A stretch of DNA of 11,090 nt, from positions 1 to 11,090 of the forward strand of contig JASLMY010000171.1 of NCBI GenBank assembly GCA_030746295.1. The letters run 5' to 3'. The notes under the pieces are model-generated. The model had not been told where the DNA came from, ran no database searches, and worked only from the letters and a program-made list of their open reading frames with translations. Shown here piece by piece: positions 5,889 through 11,090 of the stretch; positions within the stretch are counted from its first letter, which is position 1; each line of letters opens with the position of its first letter. The stretch is from Alphaproteobacteria bacterium (GTDB lineage: Bacteria; Pseudomonadota; Alphaproteobacteria; GCA-2731375). The position numbers and the translations under genes are program-made.

Positions 5889-6956
5889 TCAGGATGCTTT
5901 CCGGTTGGCTGCCAGCCAAGCCTCGACGAGATCGACGGTCTCGTCGACGGTCTCGGAGCGGATGCCGACCTGTCCCGCGATGGTCTTGACCAGCCGGTCG
6001 ACGCGCTCGATGTTGGCGGCGCCGCCGGCCAGGGCGCGCGCCGCCGAGGATGGCTTGGCGAGCCCGTTCGCCGCATTGGCGTATTTCTCGAACGGAACCT
6101 GATCCGCCGCCGCGGCACCCATGGTGCGGCAGAGCCCGGCGACCCAGTCGTAGACCGACCGCGAGGCTTCGAGGTCGCTGTGCACGGCGTCTCGGATCGA
6201 ACGCATCTCGTCCTTCTGCACGCAGCGATAGTTGCCCGTCAGCAGCATGCACCATTTGGCCAGCGGCACGAAGACCGAGTCGTGCACCTTGAGTTTCACC
6301 GGCAGCTCGATCACGCCGCCGCTGGCATCGAAGCGCACCGCCTCGATGTCGGCCTGCATCCGGTGCAGGATGGCGGTCGGCTCGTCCGCCTCGAAGCGGG
6401 CCGCCTTGAAGTTGGTCGGAAGCGTGACCTGCAGCACGTTGGTCTCTTCCTCGGGCGGGCGGAAGGCCTGCGGGTCGGGGCTGCAGAGGGTCATCAGCCC
6501 GGGATCGAAGCTGTCCCAGACGGTGTGGTCGGTATAGCAGTCGGTCAGGGCCTCGGCATCGAGGCCGGGAATGCGCTTCAGATAGGGCAGCGGCGGCATG
6601 TTCATGATCGACATGCAGGGCACCCGGGCCCTGGCCACCCGATCCAACAGCTCGCGCACGCCCGGCGCGCCATATTGCGGCTCCTGCATGGCCAGGGCGA
6701 CCAGGTCGAACTCGGCGGGGTCGACCACATCGGGCGTGGCGGCCGAAAGCTTGCCGGGTAGCGCCCGCGAATCCACCTCCACCAGTTCGTCCCGGCCCTT
6801 GACCGGCAAGCGAACCCGGGTGCCTTCCCGGTTGATCAACTCGGCCTCGGCCGGCAGACACACCAGCTTCACGTGGTGTCCCGCGAGCAGCAACTTGGTC
6901 GCCAACAGCGAACCGTAGGAAGCCCCCATGATGAGCGTGTTGTATGAGGTCGTCAT
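5889..6956 (-). CDS. Ketopantoate-reductase-like NAD(P)-dependent oxidoreductase
   Basis: Protein of 355 residues with a two-domain plan like the ApbA/PanE family, which reduces 2-oxo acids such as ketopantoate using NADPH. The N-terminal Rossmann motif is present but altered: GASYGSLLA at 11-19, where the family usually has GxGxxG, so Ala-Ser replaces Ala-Gly. An acidic or basic residue after strand two is not obvious (VKLVCLP). In the C-terminal domain, K234 and N242 in LAKWCMLLTGN sit where the catalytic Lys/Asn helix is expected. PSSAARALAGGAANIERVD (302-320) resembles the family's SSM...G..tEiD segment, with E317 as the likely acid. GGGGA five to nine bases before the ATG supports the start. 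At 355 residues it is longer than PanE (about 300). A role in pantothenate synthesis is not claimed; opine- or other oxo-acid dehydrogenases share this fold. Confidence 0.75.
   Translation of the reverse strand: MTTSYNTLIMGASYGSLLATKLLLAGHHVKLVCLPAEAELINREGTRVRLPVKGRDELVEVDSRALPGKLSAATPDVVDPAEFDLVALAMQEPQYGAPGVRELLDRVARARVPCMSIMNMPPLPYLKRIPGLDAEALTDCYTDHTVWDSFDPGLMTLCSPDPQAFRPPEEETNVLQVTLPTNFKAARFEADEPTAILHRMQADIEAVRFDASGGVIELPVKLKVHDSVFVPLAKWCMLLTGNYRCVQKDEMRSIRDAVHSDLEASRSVYDWVAGLCRTMGAAAADQVPFEKYANAANGLAKPSSAARALAGGAANIERVDRLVKTIAGQVGIRSETVDETVDLVEAWLAANRKAS
5932..5955. repeat. Exact tandem repeat of 12 bases inside the reductase-like gene
   Basis: TCGACGGTCTCG occurs twice back to back and gives ETVDETVD at residues 336-343 near the C-terminus. 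It keeps the frame, so the gene is intact. It probably arose by a small slippage duplication on the surface of the last helix. Confidence 0.8.
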
Positions 6957-7342
6957 GATTTCCCCGTCCTGTAAATCGTGAGGTGATCTGACCCTGTTAC
7001 GGAAACCGGCTCGAGACGCTCGACCCCCAACTCTGCCTGGAATCGGCAGAATCGATCAAGGCTCGCCGCCCCTATGCCTATTCGGCAGCCGCCACGAGCA
7101 TAAAGCCGACACCGAGCGAAGCGGAAAGCGATCACCCCCTCTCCCCAGTAGAACAGCATAGGGCTGAGAAGCGGCTTGTGGGAGTCACGAACGATTGATC
7201 GGCCGCGCCGCCGCGACCCGCTGCCGCCTTCCGCCGCCTGTTTACCCTCCCTTAAGCAATGGCGAGCAGGATTGCAGAGCACGCCGCCGGACGTGGATGC
7301 CGGTGCGCTATTCGAAACCAGGATTGGTTGGGCAACACCCTC
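6957..7342. other. Non-coding gap of 386 bases between divergent genes
   Basis: The reductase-like gene runs left and the DUF2336 gene right, so promoters for both should be here. The third codon positions of all open frames lack the strong G/C bias of the neighbours, so I place no gene. It holds a small inverted repeat (TCTGCC/GGCAGA, 7032-7037 with 7045-7050) and a TTTA-N7-TTAA element at 7241-7255. I saw no clear -35/-10 pair. Confidence 0.6.
7241..7255 (+). promoter_or_regulatory. CtrA-like site (TTTA-N7-TTAA) before the DUF2336 gene
   Basis: TTTACC at 7241-7246 and TTAA at 7252-7255 match the alphaproteobacterial CtrA full site TTAA-N7-TTAA with one mismatch and exact spacing. It lies about 90 bases before the preferred ATG. 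AT-rich words are rare in this GC-rich gap, which favours it slightly, but a single short match can occur by chance. Confidence 0.35.
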
Positions 7343-8476
7343 ATGAGCACAGAGAAATCGGGCCTAGAGGCCGCCGACGTTCAACGCCTGATCGCGGACC
7401 CCTCGCCGACCAATCGGGCACTGACCGGCCTCAAGATCGCCTCCGCCTTCGGCGAGGGCTTGGATGGCGAGGAGCGGGTCATCGCCGAAGAGATCTTTCG
7501 CCTCATGTTGCGGGACGCGGAGACCCGGGTTCGCCTCGCCTTGGCGGAAAGTCTGAAGGACAACCCGAGCGTGACACGAGACGTCGCCCTGGGCCTGGCC
7601 CGTGACGTCGCCGAGGTCGCCACGCCGATCCTGCAGCATTCGGAAATTCTGACCGACGACGATCTCATGGAGATCATCAGCGAGCACTCGACGGCGCACA
7701 AGATCGCGGTGGCGCGCCGAGAGCACGTCTCGGAGGGAGTCTCCGAGGCCCTGGCGGACACCGCCGACGAGGACGTGGTCGCCACCCTGGTGGCAAACCA
7801 AGGGGCCGAGCTGTCGGAGCGGGCGCTGCAAAAGGTTGTCGACGCGTTTGGTGACGTCGCCACCGTGAACGCGCCGCTGGCCAAGCGCGATTGGTTGCCG
7901 ATCTCGATTTCCGAGCGGTTGGTCTCGCTGGTCTCGGATAGTCTGCGCGAGCATCTCGTCACCCATCACGAGTTGCCGGGCGCGCTTGCGTCCGACCTCG
8001 TCCTGGAAAGCCGCGAGCGGGCAACGATGAGCTTGATCGACGATGACACGGCGAACGTCGACGTCGTCGCCCTGGTCAATCAACTGTCCAAGAACGCCCG
8101 TCTGACACCGAGCATCATTTTGCACGCGGTCTGCATGGGCGATCTGGTGTTCTTCGAGGCGGCGCTCGCCAAGCTCTGCGGCATCCCGCTGACCAACGCC
8201 TACGCGCTGATCACTGACAAGGGCCGAGACGGGCTCAGGTCGATCTGTCAGGCGGCCGGGATTTCCGAGGACACCTACCGCATCGTCCAAGTCGCGGTCG
8301 AGGTCGCGCACGAGACCGAGTACGACGGCCAGCAGGGCGGTCATGACCGATTCGTCCAGCGCATGATCGAGCGGGTGCTGACCGCTTGCGAGGAAGGCTT
8401 CGAGAACCAGGACCTCGAATACCTGCTCTCCAAGCTCGCGGCAAGCGACCATGCTGCTCCGGTCAGCGCCGCCTAG
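7343..8476 (+). CDS. DUF2336-family protein with HEAT-like helical repeats
   Basis: Cytoplasmic-looking protein of 377 residues with no signal peptide or membrane helix. It opens with EAADVQRLIADPSPTNRA, typical of the N-terminus of DUF2336 proteins, which are common in alphaproteobacteria and of unknown biochemical role. Helical repeats of HEAT type run through the first half (for example RVRLALAESLKDN, ISEHSTAHKIAVARRE, VVATLVANQG). The second half (about 200-370) is the more conserved helical part, with SIILHAVCMGDLVFFEAALA. The frame is also open from an ATG at 7259, but those 28 codons lack the local third-base G/C bias and fall outside the family's start, so ATG 7343 is preferred. No good ribosome binding site precedes either. 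Repeats of this type usually serve protein binding. Confidence 0.85.
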   Translation: MSTEKSGLEAADVQRLIADPSPTNRALTGLKIASAFGEGLDGEERVIAEEIFRLMLRDAETRVRLALAESLKDNPSVTRDVALGLARDVAEVATPILQHSEILTDDDLMEIISEHSTAHKIAVARREHVSEGVSEALADTADEDVVATLVANQGAELSERALQKVVDAFGDVATVNAPLAKRDWLPISISERLVSLVSDSLREHLVTHHELPGALASDLVLESRERATMSLIDDDTANVDVVALVNQLSKNARLTPSIILHAVCMGDLVFFEAALAKLCGIPLTNAYALITDKGRDGLRSICQAAGISEDTYRIVQVAVEVAHETEYDGQQGGHDRFVQRMIERVLTACEEGFENQDLEYLLSKLAASDHAAPVSAA

Positions 8477-8511
8477 CAGACCTCATCCCGACAACCGACG
8501 GCCCGGTTTGA

Positions 8512-8572
8512 CGGCTGGCGAGAGCGCGGGCTAGCGTTCCCGCTGGCGCGTTGCGCGTCGTATCGCCAGCCG
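8512..8572 (+). promoter_or_regulatory. Structured leader before the SMP-30 gene, candidate cis-acting RNA
   Basis: A perfect 10-base inverted repeat (8512-8521 with 8563-8572) encloses 41 bases that fold again. The best inner hairpin is 8530-8536 with 8541-8547 (7 pairs, one G-U) closed by the four-base loop TTCC, and CGCG/CGCG (8547-8550 with 8554-8557) is an alternative. The outer stem ends on the first base of the GAGG ribosome binding site (8572-8575), nine bases before the ATG. It could control translation of the lactonase gene, or end the DUF2336 transcript that stops at 8476. It matches no riboswitch class I know. Confidence 0.45.
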
Positions 8573-8581
8573 AGGTCCGTC

Positions 8582-9499
8582 ATGTTCGCGCCACCGCCCG
8601 AGATCGAAGCCCAGGTCTTCGTCCGCGTTCCGGAGATGTTGCGCCGTATCGAGATCACCGATTGGTTGCGGGACTATCAGCGCGGCGTTGGACGCGGCTC
8701 TTTTCTCGAGGGACCGTCCTTCGATTTGAACGGCAACCTCTATCTCGTTGACGTCGCGCACGGGCGCGTCTTCCGGCTCTCGCCCGAGGCCGAGTTCGCG
8801 GTCGTCGCCGACTACGAGGGGCAGCCGAACGGCCTCAAGATCCACAAAGACGGGCGCATCTTCATCGCCGACCACGCGCTCGGCATCGTCGAGTTGGACC
8901 CGGTGAGCGGCAAGGTGTCGCCCTACGTGCCGGCCGATCGCCTGCCCGACTTCAAGGGCTGCAACGATCTATTCTTCGCCTCCAACGGCGATCTCTACTT
9001 CACCGATCAAGGGCAGACCGGCCTACACGACCCGACCGGGCGCCTCTACCGCCTTTGCGCCGACGGCCGACTGGATTGTCTCTTGGACAACATCCCCAGC
9101 CCCAACGGCCTCGTCATGACGCCCGACGAGACGGTGCTCTATCTCGCCGTCACCCGGGCCAACGCGGTTTGGCGCGTGCCCTTCCAGCTCGACGGCAGCG
9201 TCGTCAAGGTTGGTATTTTCATCCAATTCACCGGCGGCGTCGGCGGCCCCGACGGGATGGCGATGGATGCGGCCGGCAACCTGGTGGTGGCGCAGGTCGG
9301 CAGTGGCAGTGCTTGGCAGTTCAGCCCGCTCGGCGAGCCGCTCGCCCGGATCCGCGCGCCCGACGGCCTGTTGCTGACCAACATGGCCTATGGTGGGGCC
9401 GAGAACCGCACCCTCTATATGACGGAGTCGGAGACCGGTACGGTCTTGACCTCGACGCTGGAGAGGCCGGGCCAGCCGATGTTCTCGCACCTCGGTTGA
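8582..9499 (+). CDS. SMP-30/gluconolactonase/LRE-family protein
   Basis: Six-bladed beta-propeller of 305 residues, the usual family length, most often a metal-dependent lactonase that opens sugar lactones to sugar acids. All metal and substrate positions of the family can be seen: E43 in FLEGPSF, N128-D129 in GCNDLFF, N175 in SPNGLVM, and D224 in GGPDGMAMD. The blades show repeated motifs such as DLNGNLYLVD, KDGRIFIAD, SNGDLYFTD and AAGNLVVAQ. No signal peptide is seen, so it should be cytoplasmic. GAGG at 8572-8575, six bases before the ATG, supports the start. The GFA gene follows 37 bases later on the same strand and may be co-transcribed. The true lactone is unknown; family members also include drug-binding and strictosidine-synthase-like proteins. 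Confidence 0.9.
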   Translation: MFAPPPEIEAQVFVRVPEMLRRIEITDWLRDYQRGVGRGSFLEGPSFDLNGNLYLVDVAHGRVFRLSPEAEFAVVADYEGQPNGLKIHKDGRIFIADHALGIVELDPVSGKVSPYVPADRLPDFKGCNDLFFASNGDLYFTDQGQTGLHDPTGRLYRLCADGRLDCLLDNIPSPNGLVMTPDETVLYLAVTRANAVWRVPFQLDGSVVKVGIFIQFTGGVGGPDGMAMDAAGNLVVAQVGSGSAWQFSPLGEPLARIRAPDGLLLTNMAYGGAENRTLYMTESETGTVLTSTLERPGQPMFSHLG

Positions 9500-9536
9500 G
9501 GTGGCGACAGTCGGGTTGACGTAGGAGGGACTGAGG

Positions 9537-10004
9537 ATGACGGAGACCAGGGAAGGCGGCTGTGCCTGCGGGGCGGTCCGTTTCAGGCTGCACGGCGAGC
9601 CGATCTTCATCCATGCCTGCCATTGCACCGACTGCCAGCGCCTCTCGGCCAGCGCCTTCGGGATCTCTATGATCGTCGAGGCGGACCGTATCGAGACCGT
9701 CGCCGGTACGATGACCACGGTCGAGATGGTGGCCGACAGCGGCCGCACGAAGTCGATCTATTTCTGTCCCGCTTGCGGCAGCCAGCTCTGGAACAAGGTG
9801 CCACACCGCCCTGGCCTCTTGACCTTGAAGGCGGGCAGCCTCGACGCGGTCGATTGGTTCCGGCCTCAGGCCCATATCTGGACACGCAGCAAGCAGGCCT
9901 GGCTGCAGCTCGCCGACGCGGCGCCGCATTTCGAGACCATGTACGAGGCGGCCGAGTTGTGGCCGGCGGAGAGCCTGGAGCGGGCGCGCCTGGCCGCCGG
10001 CTGA
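9537..10004 (+). CDS. GFA-family zinc protein (glutathione-dependent formaldehyde-activating/CENP-V fold)
   Basis: Protein of 155 residues with the complete zinc signature of the GFA/CENP-V fold. C9-x-C11 (GGCACGAVRF) and C77-x2-C80 (FCPACGSQLW) would hold one structural zinc, and C28-x-C30-x2-C33 (ACHCTDCQ) a second site. The namesake enzyme (Gfa of Paracoccus) was proposed to help join glutathione and formaldehyde, but that activity has been questioned, so only the fold is certain. An AGGAGG at 9523-9528, eight bases before the ATG, is a strong start. It follows the lactonase gene after 37 bases and is likely in the same operon. Its tail after about residue 120 lacks obvious motifs. Confidence 0.9.
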   Translation: MTETREGGCACGAVRFRLHGEPIFIHACHCTDCQRLSASAFGISMIVEADRIETVAGTMTTVEMVADSGRTKSIYFCPACGSQLWNKVPHRPGLLTLKAGSLDAVDWFRPQAHIWTRSKQAWLQLADAAPHFETMYEAAELWPAESLERARLAAG

Positions 10005-10029
10005 TCGGCAGCTTCCGTCGCCTCAGCCG
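9998..10029. terminator. Hairpin spanning two convergent stop codons
   Basis: CGGCTGA at 9998-10004 pairs with TCAGCCG at 10023-10029 around 18 bases. Each arm contains the TGA of one of the two converging genes. The stem is short and no T-run follows, so terminator function on either strand is a guess from position. Confidence 0.3.
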
Positions 10030-10814
10030 CCGATGCCGTAGGCGGCGGCCCAGCCGAGCCCCGCGACCGTGCCGGCGCGGGGGATGTATTCGCAGCTGAC
10101 CCAGCCGTCGTAGCCGGCCTCGTCCATCACTTGGAAGAGATAGGGATAATTGATCTCGCCGTCGTCGGGCTCGTGGCGGGCCGGCGGATTGGCGATCTGG
10201 ACGTGGCCGATGTCGGGCAGCGAATCGCGGAAGTTGTGCACCAGATCGCCCTGCATGATCTGGACGTGATAGACGTCGAACTGCAGCTTCAAATTGACGC
10301 GGCCGAGCTCGGCGATGATCGCCCGCGCTTGCGTGGTGGTTTGCAGGAAGAAGCCGGGCGCGTCCCGCTTGCCGTTGATCGGCTCCATCAGGGTGGTGAT
10401 GCCGTGGGCCGCAAACTGGTCGGCGGCATAGGCCATGTTCTCGCGGTAGGTATCCTCGAAGGGCGTGCGCTCGGGACCGGCTTCGGGGGCCAGGCCGGCG
10501 GGGACATGGATGCGGGGGCAACCGAGCACATCGGCATACTCGACCGCCAGGCCGATCGCCTCTTGGAACTCAGATTTTCGGTCGGGCAGGCAACAAAGAC
10601 CGCGCTCGCCGTTCTGCCAATCGCCGGACGGCGCGTTGAGGAGCACTTGCTCGAGGCCGGCTTCGTCCAGCCAGTCCTTGATCTGGGTCTTGTCGTGCTC
10701 GTAGGGAAAGAGGCATTCGACGCCCTTGAAGCCGACGGCGGCGGCCTGGCCGAAGCGCTCGGCGAACGGGACTTCGGTGAAGAGCATGGTCAGGTTGGCG
10801 GCGATTCTCGGCAT
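10023..10814 (-). CDS. Hydroxypyruvate isomerase-family TIM barrel protein
   Basis: Protein of 263 residues that matches the Hyi/OtnI family of sugar-phosphate-isomerase-like TIM barrels, which interconvert hydroxypyruvate and tartronate semialdehyde or act on related oxo-sugars. It begins MPRIAANLTMLFTEVPFAER, typical of the family. The four expected metal ligands are present: E144 in LMEPIN, D180 in LQFDVYH, Q206 in GHVQIANP and E242 in SCEYIP. H183 lies beside D180. GGGAG nine bases before ATG 10814 supports this start; an in-frame ATG at 10877 would add an Arg-rich stretch unlike the family. It is cytoplasmic, with no signal peptide. It converges on the GFA gene and diverges from the permease gene at the right edge. 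OtnI-type activity on 2-oxo-tetronate is an alternative. Confidence 0.88.
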   Translation of the reverse strand: MPRIAANLTMLFTEVPFAERFGQAAAVGFKGVECLFPYEHDKTQIKDWLDEAGLEQVLLNAPSGDWQNGERGLCCLPDRKSEFQEAIGLAVEYADVLGCPRIHVPAGLAPEAGPERTPFEDTYRENMAYAADQFAAHGITTLMEPINGKRDAPGFFLQTTTQARAIIAELGRVNLKLQFDVYHVQIMQGDLVHNFRDSLPDIGHVQIANPPARHEPDDGEINYPYLFQVMDEAGYDGWVSCEYIPRAGTVAGLGWAAAYGIGG

Positions 10815-10931
10815 TAGGCGGGTCTCCCGCAGGCAGGACGATCTCGAAATGTGGCACCGTCGCCGCCGGCTCCGCAAGGCGTCGCGTCTCGCCGCGGCCG
10901 CTGCTTGAACCTGTTTCGCGGGCGTGCAAGG

Positions 10932-10944
10932 CTGGCCTGGCCAG
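10932..10944. promoter_or_regulatory. Short palindrome between divergent genes, possible operator
   Basis: CTGGCC and GGCCAG flank a single base, making a 13-base perfect palindrome in the 152-base gap between the isomerase and permease genes. It lies 23 bases before the GTG of the permease gene. GC-rich palindromes of this size also occur by chance here. Confidence 0.25.
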
Positions 10945-10966
10945 ATAGTAAGGGGCCGAGGACAGC

Positions 10967-11090
10967 GTGACGGGCTGGCTTAAAGGTAGGGCCGCGACGG
11001 GCGACCGGTTGGAGTTGGAGGCCGGCGGGCGGTGGGACATCGCCAATGTCGGCAATCTGGAAGCCGAGTTGCACGGCGCGGTGGCGTCGC
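10967..11090 (+). CDS. Probable MlaE-family ABC transporter permease, N-terminal start only
   Basis: The first 41 codons, starting at GTG 10967, run off the right edge. The protein opens MTGWLKGRAATGDRLELEAG and continues with GRWDIANVGNLEAELHGAV. The pattern of a short strand, G-x-W-x-(I/L)-A-N and a following helix is that of the STAS-like segment at the start of many alphaproteobacterial MlaE permeases, which move phospholipids between membranes. GAGGA at 10958-10962 and AGGGG at 10951-10955 offer ribosome binding sites. Only a short piece is visible, so a free-standing STAS protein cannot be ruled out; the membrane part would lie beyond the edge. Confidence 0.55.
   Translation, partial: MTGWLKGRAATGDRLELEAGGRWDIANVGNLEAELHGAVAS

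Noticed and set aside
5740..6861. Second long - strand frame overlapping the reductase-like gene
   Set aside because: It is another frame of the same strand. The frame at 5889-6956 has the Rossmann motif and a ribosome binding site; this one is Arg/Gly-rich with no motif.
6953..7282. 109-codon - strand frame whose TGA overlaps the reductase ATG (ATGA)
   Set aside because: The overlap looks like translational coupling, but the codons lack the strong third-position G/C bias of local genes, and the protein is Arg/Cys-rich with no motif.
7259..7342. ATG at 7259 as the DUF2336 start
   Set aside because: The extra codons have low third-base G/C and do not resemble the family's N-terminus; ATG 7343 fits better, though neither has a clear ribosome binding site.
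7364..8452. Long - strand frame opposite the DUF2336 gene
   Set aside because: Antisense to a family-matching gene with no motif of its own.
10814..11074. - strand frame across the gap and the permease start
   Set aside because: Antisense to the STAS-like start at 10967 and low-complexity; no motif.

Overview
The window is GC-rich chromosomal DNA with dense, mostly short-spaced genes, strong G/C bias at third codon positions and AGGAGG-type ribosome binding sites. A fused TRAP permease with a TAXI receptor, a DUF2336 protein, and what looks like an MlaE-type permease with an N-terminal STAS-like segment together suggest an alphaproteobacterium, probably Rhodospirillales-like. This placement comes from gene content, not from a marker gene. 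I see no rRNA, tRNA, CRISPR array, insertion sequence or phage gene.

Left part (1-4499, + strand): the tail of one TAXI-type solute receptor, then a 245-base gap with two hairpins. A complete TRAP uptake operon follows: a second TAXI receptor (412-1407), a large fused DctQ/DctM permease with a C-terminal periplasmic-looking domain (1469-4057), and a UspF/G-type universal stress protein (4071-4499). Receptor and permease should form a Na+ or H+ driven importer for an unknown organic solute. The stress protein is a likely cytoplasmic accessory.

Middle (4524-8476): a convergent, exported rhodanese-domain protein on the - strand with a C-terminal CxxC; a 312-base non-coding stretch with two inverted repeats; a small two-helix membrane protein with a coiled-coil tail (5331-5828); a convergent ketopantoate-reductase-like oxidoreductase (5889-6956, - strand); a 386-base non-coding gap with a CtrA-like half-site pair; and a DUF2336 protein (7343-8476, + strand).

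Right part (8477-11090): a strongly foldable leader precedes an SMP-30/gluconolactonase-family protein (8582-9499). A GFA-domain zinc protein (9537-10004) follows closely on the same strand. A hydroxypyruvate-isomerase-family TIM barrel (10023-10814, - strand) converges on it. The start of a probable MlaE-family permease runs off the right edge (10967-11090). The lactonase, isomerase and reductase-like genes hint at sugar-acid or small-carbonyl metabolism, but they do not form one operon.

Nothing here is a clear new multi-gene system. The most interesting non-textbook items are the structured leader before the lactonase gene, the PDZ-like domain at the end of the permease, the hairpin ahead of the membrane coiled-coil gene, and the CxxC tail on the rhodanese.
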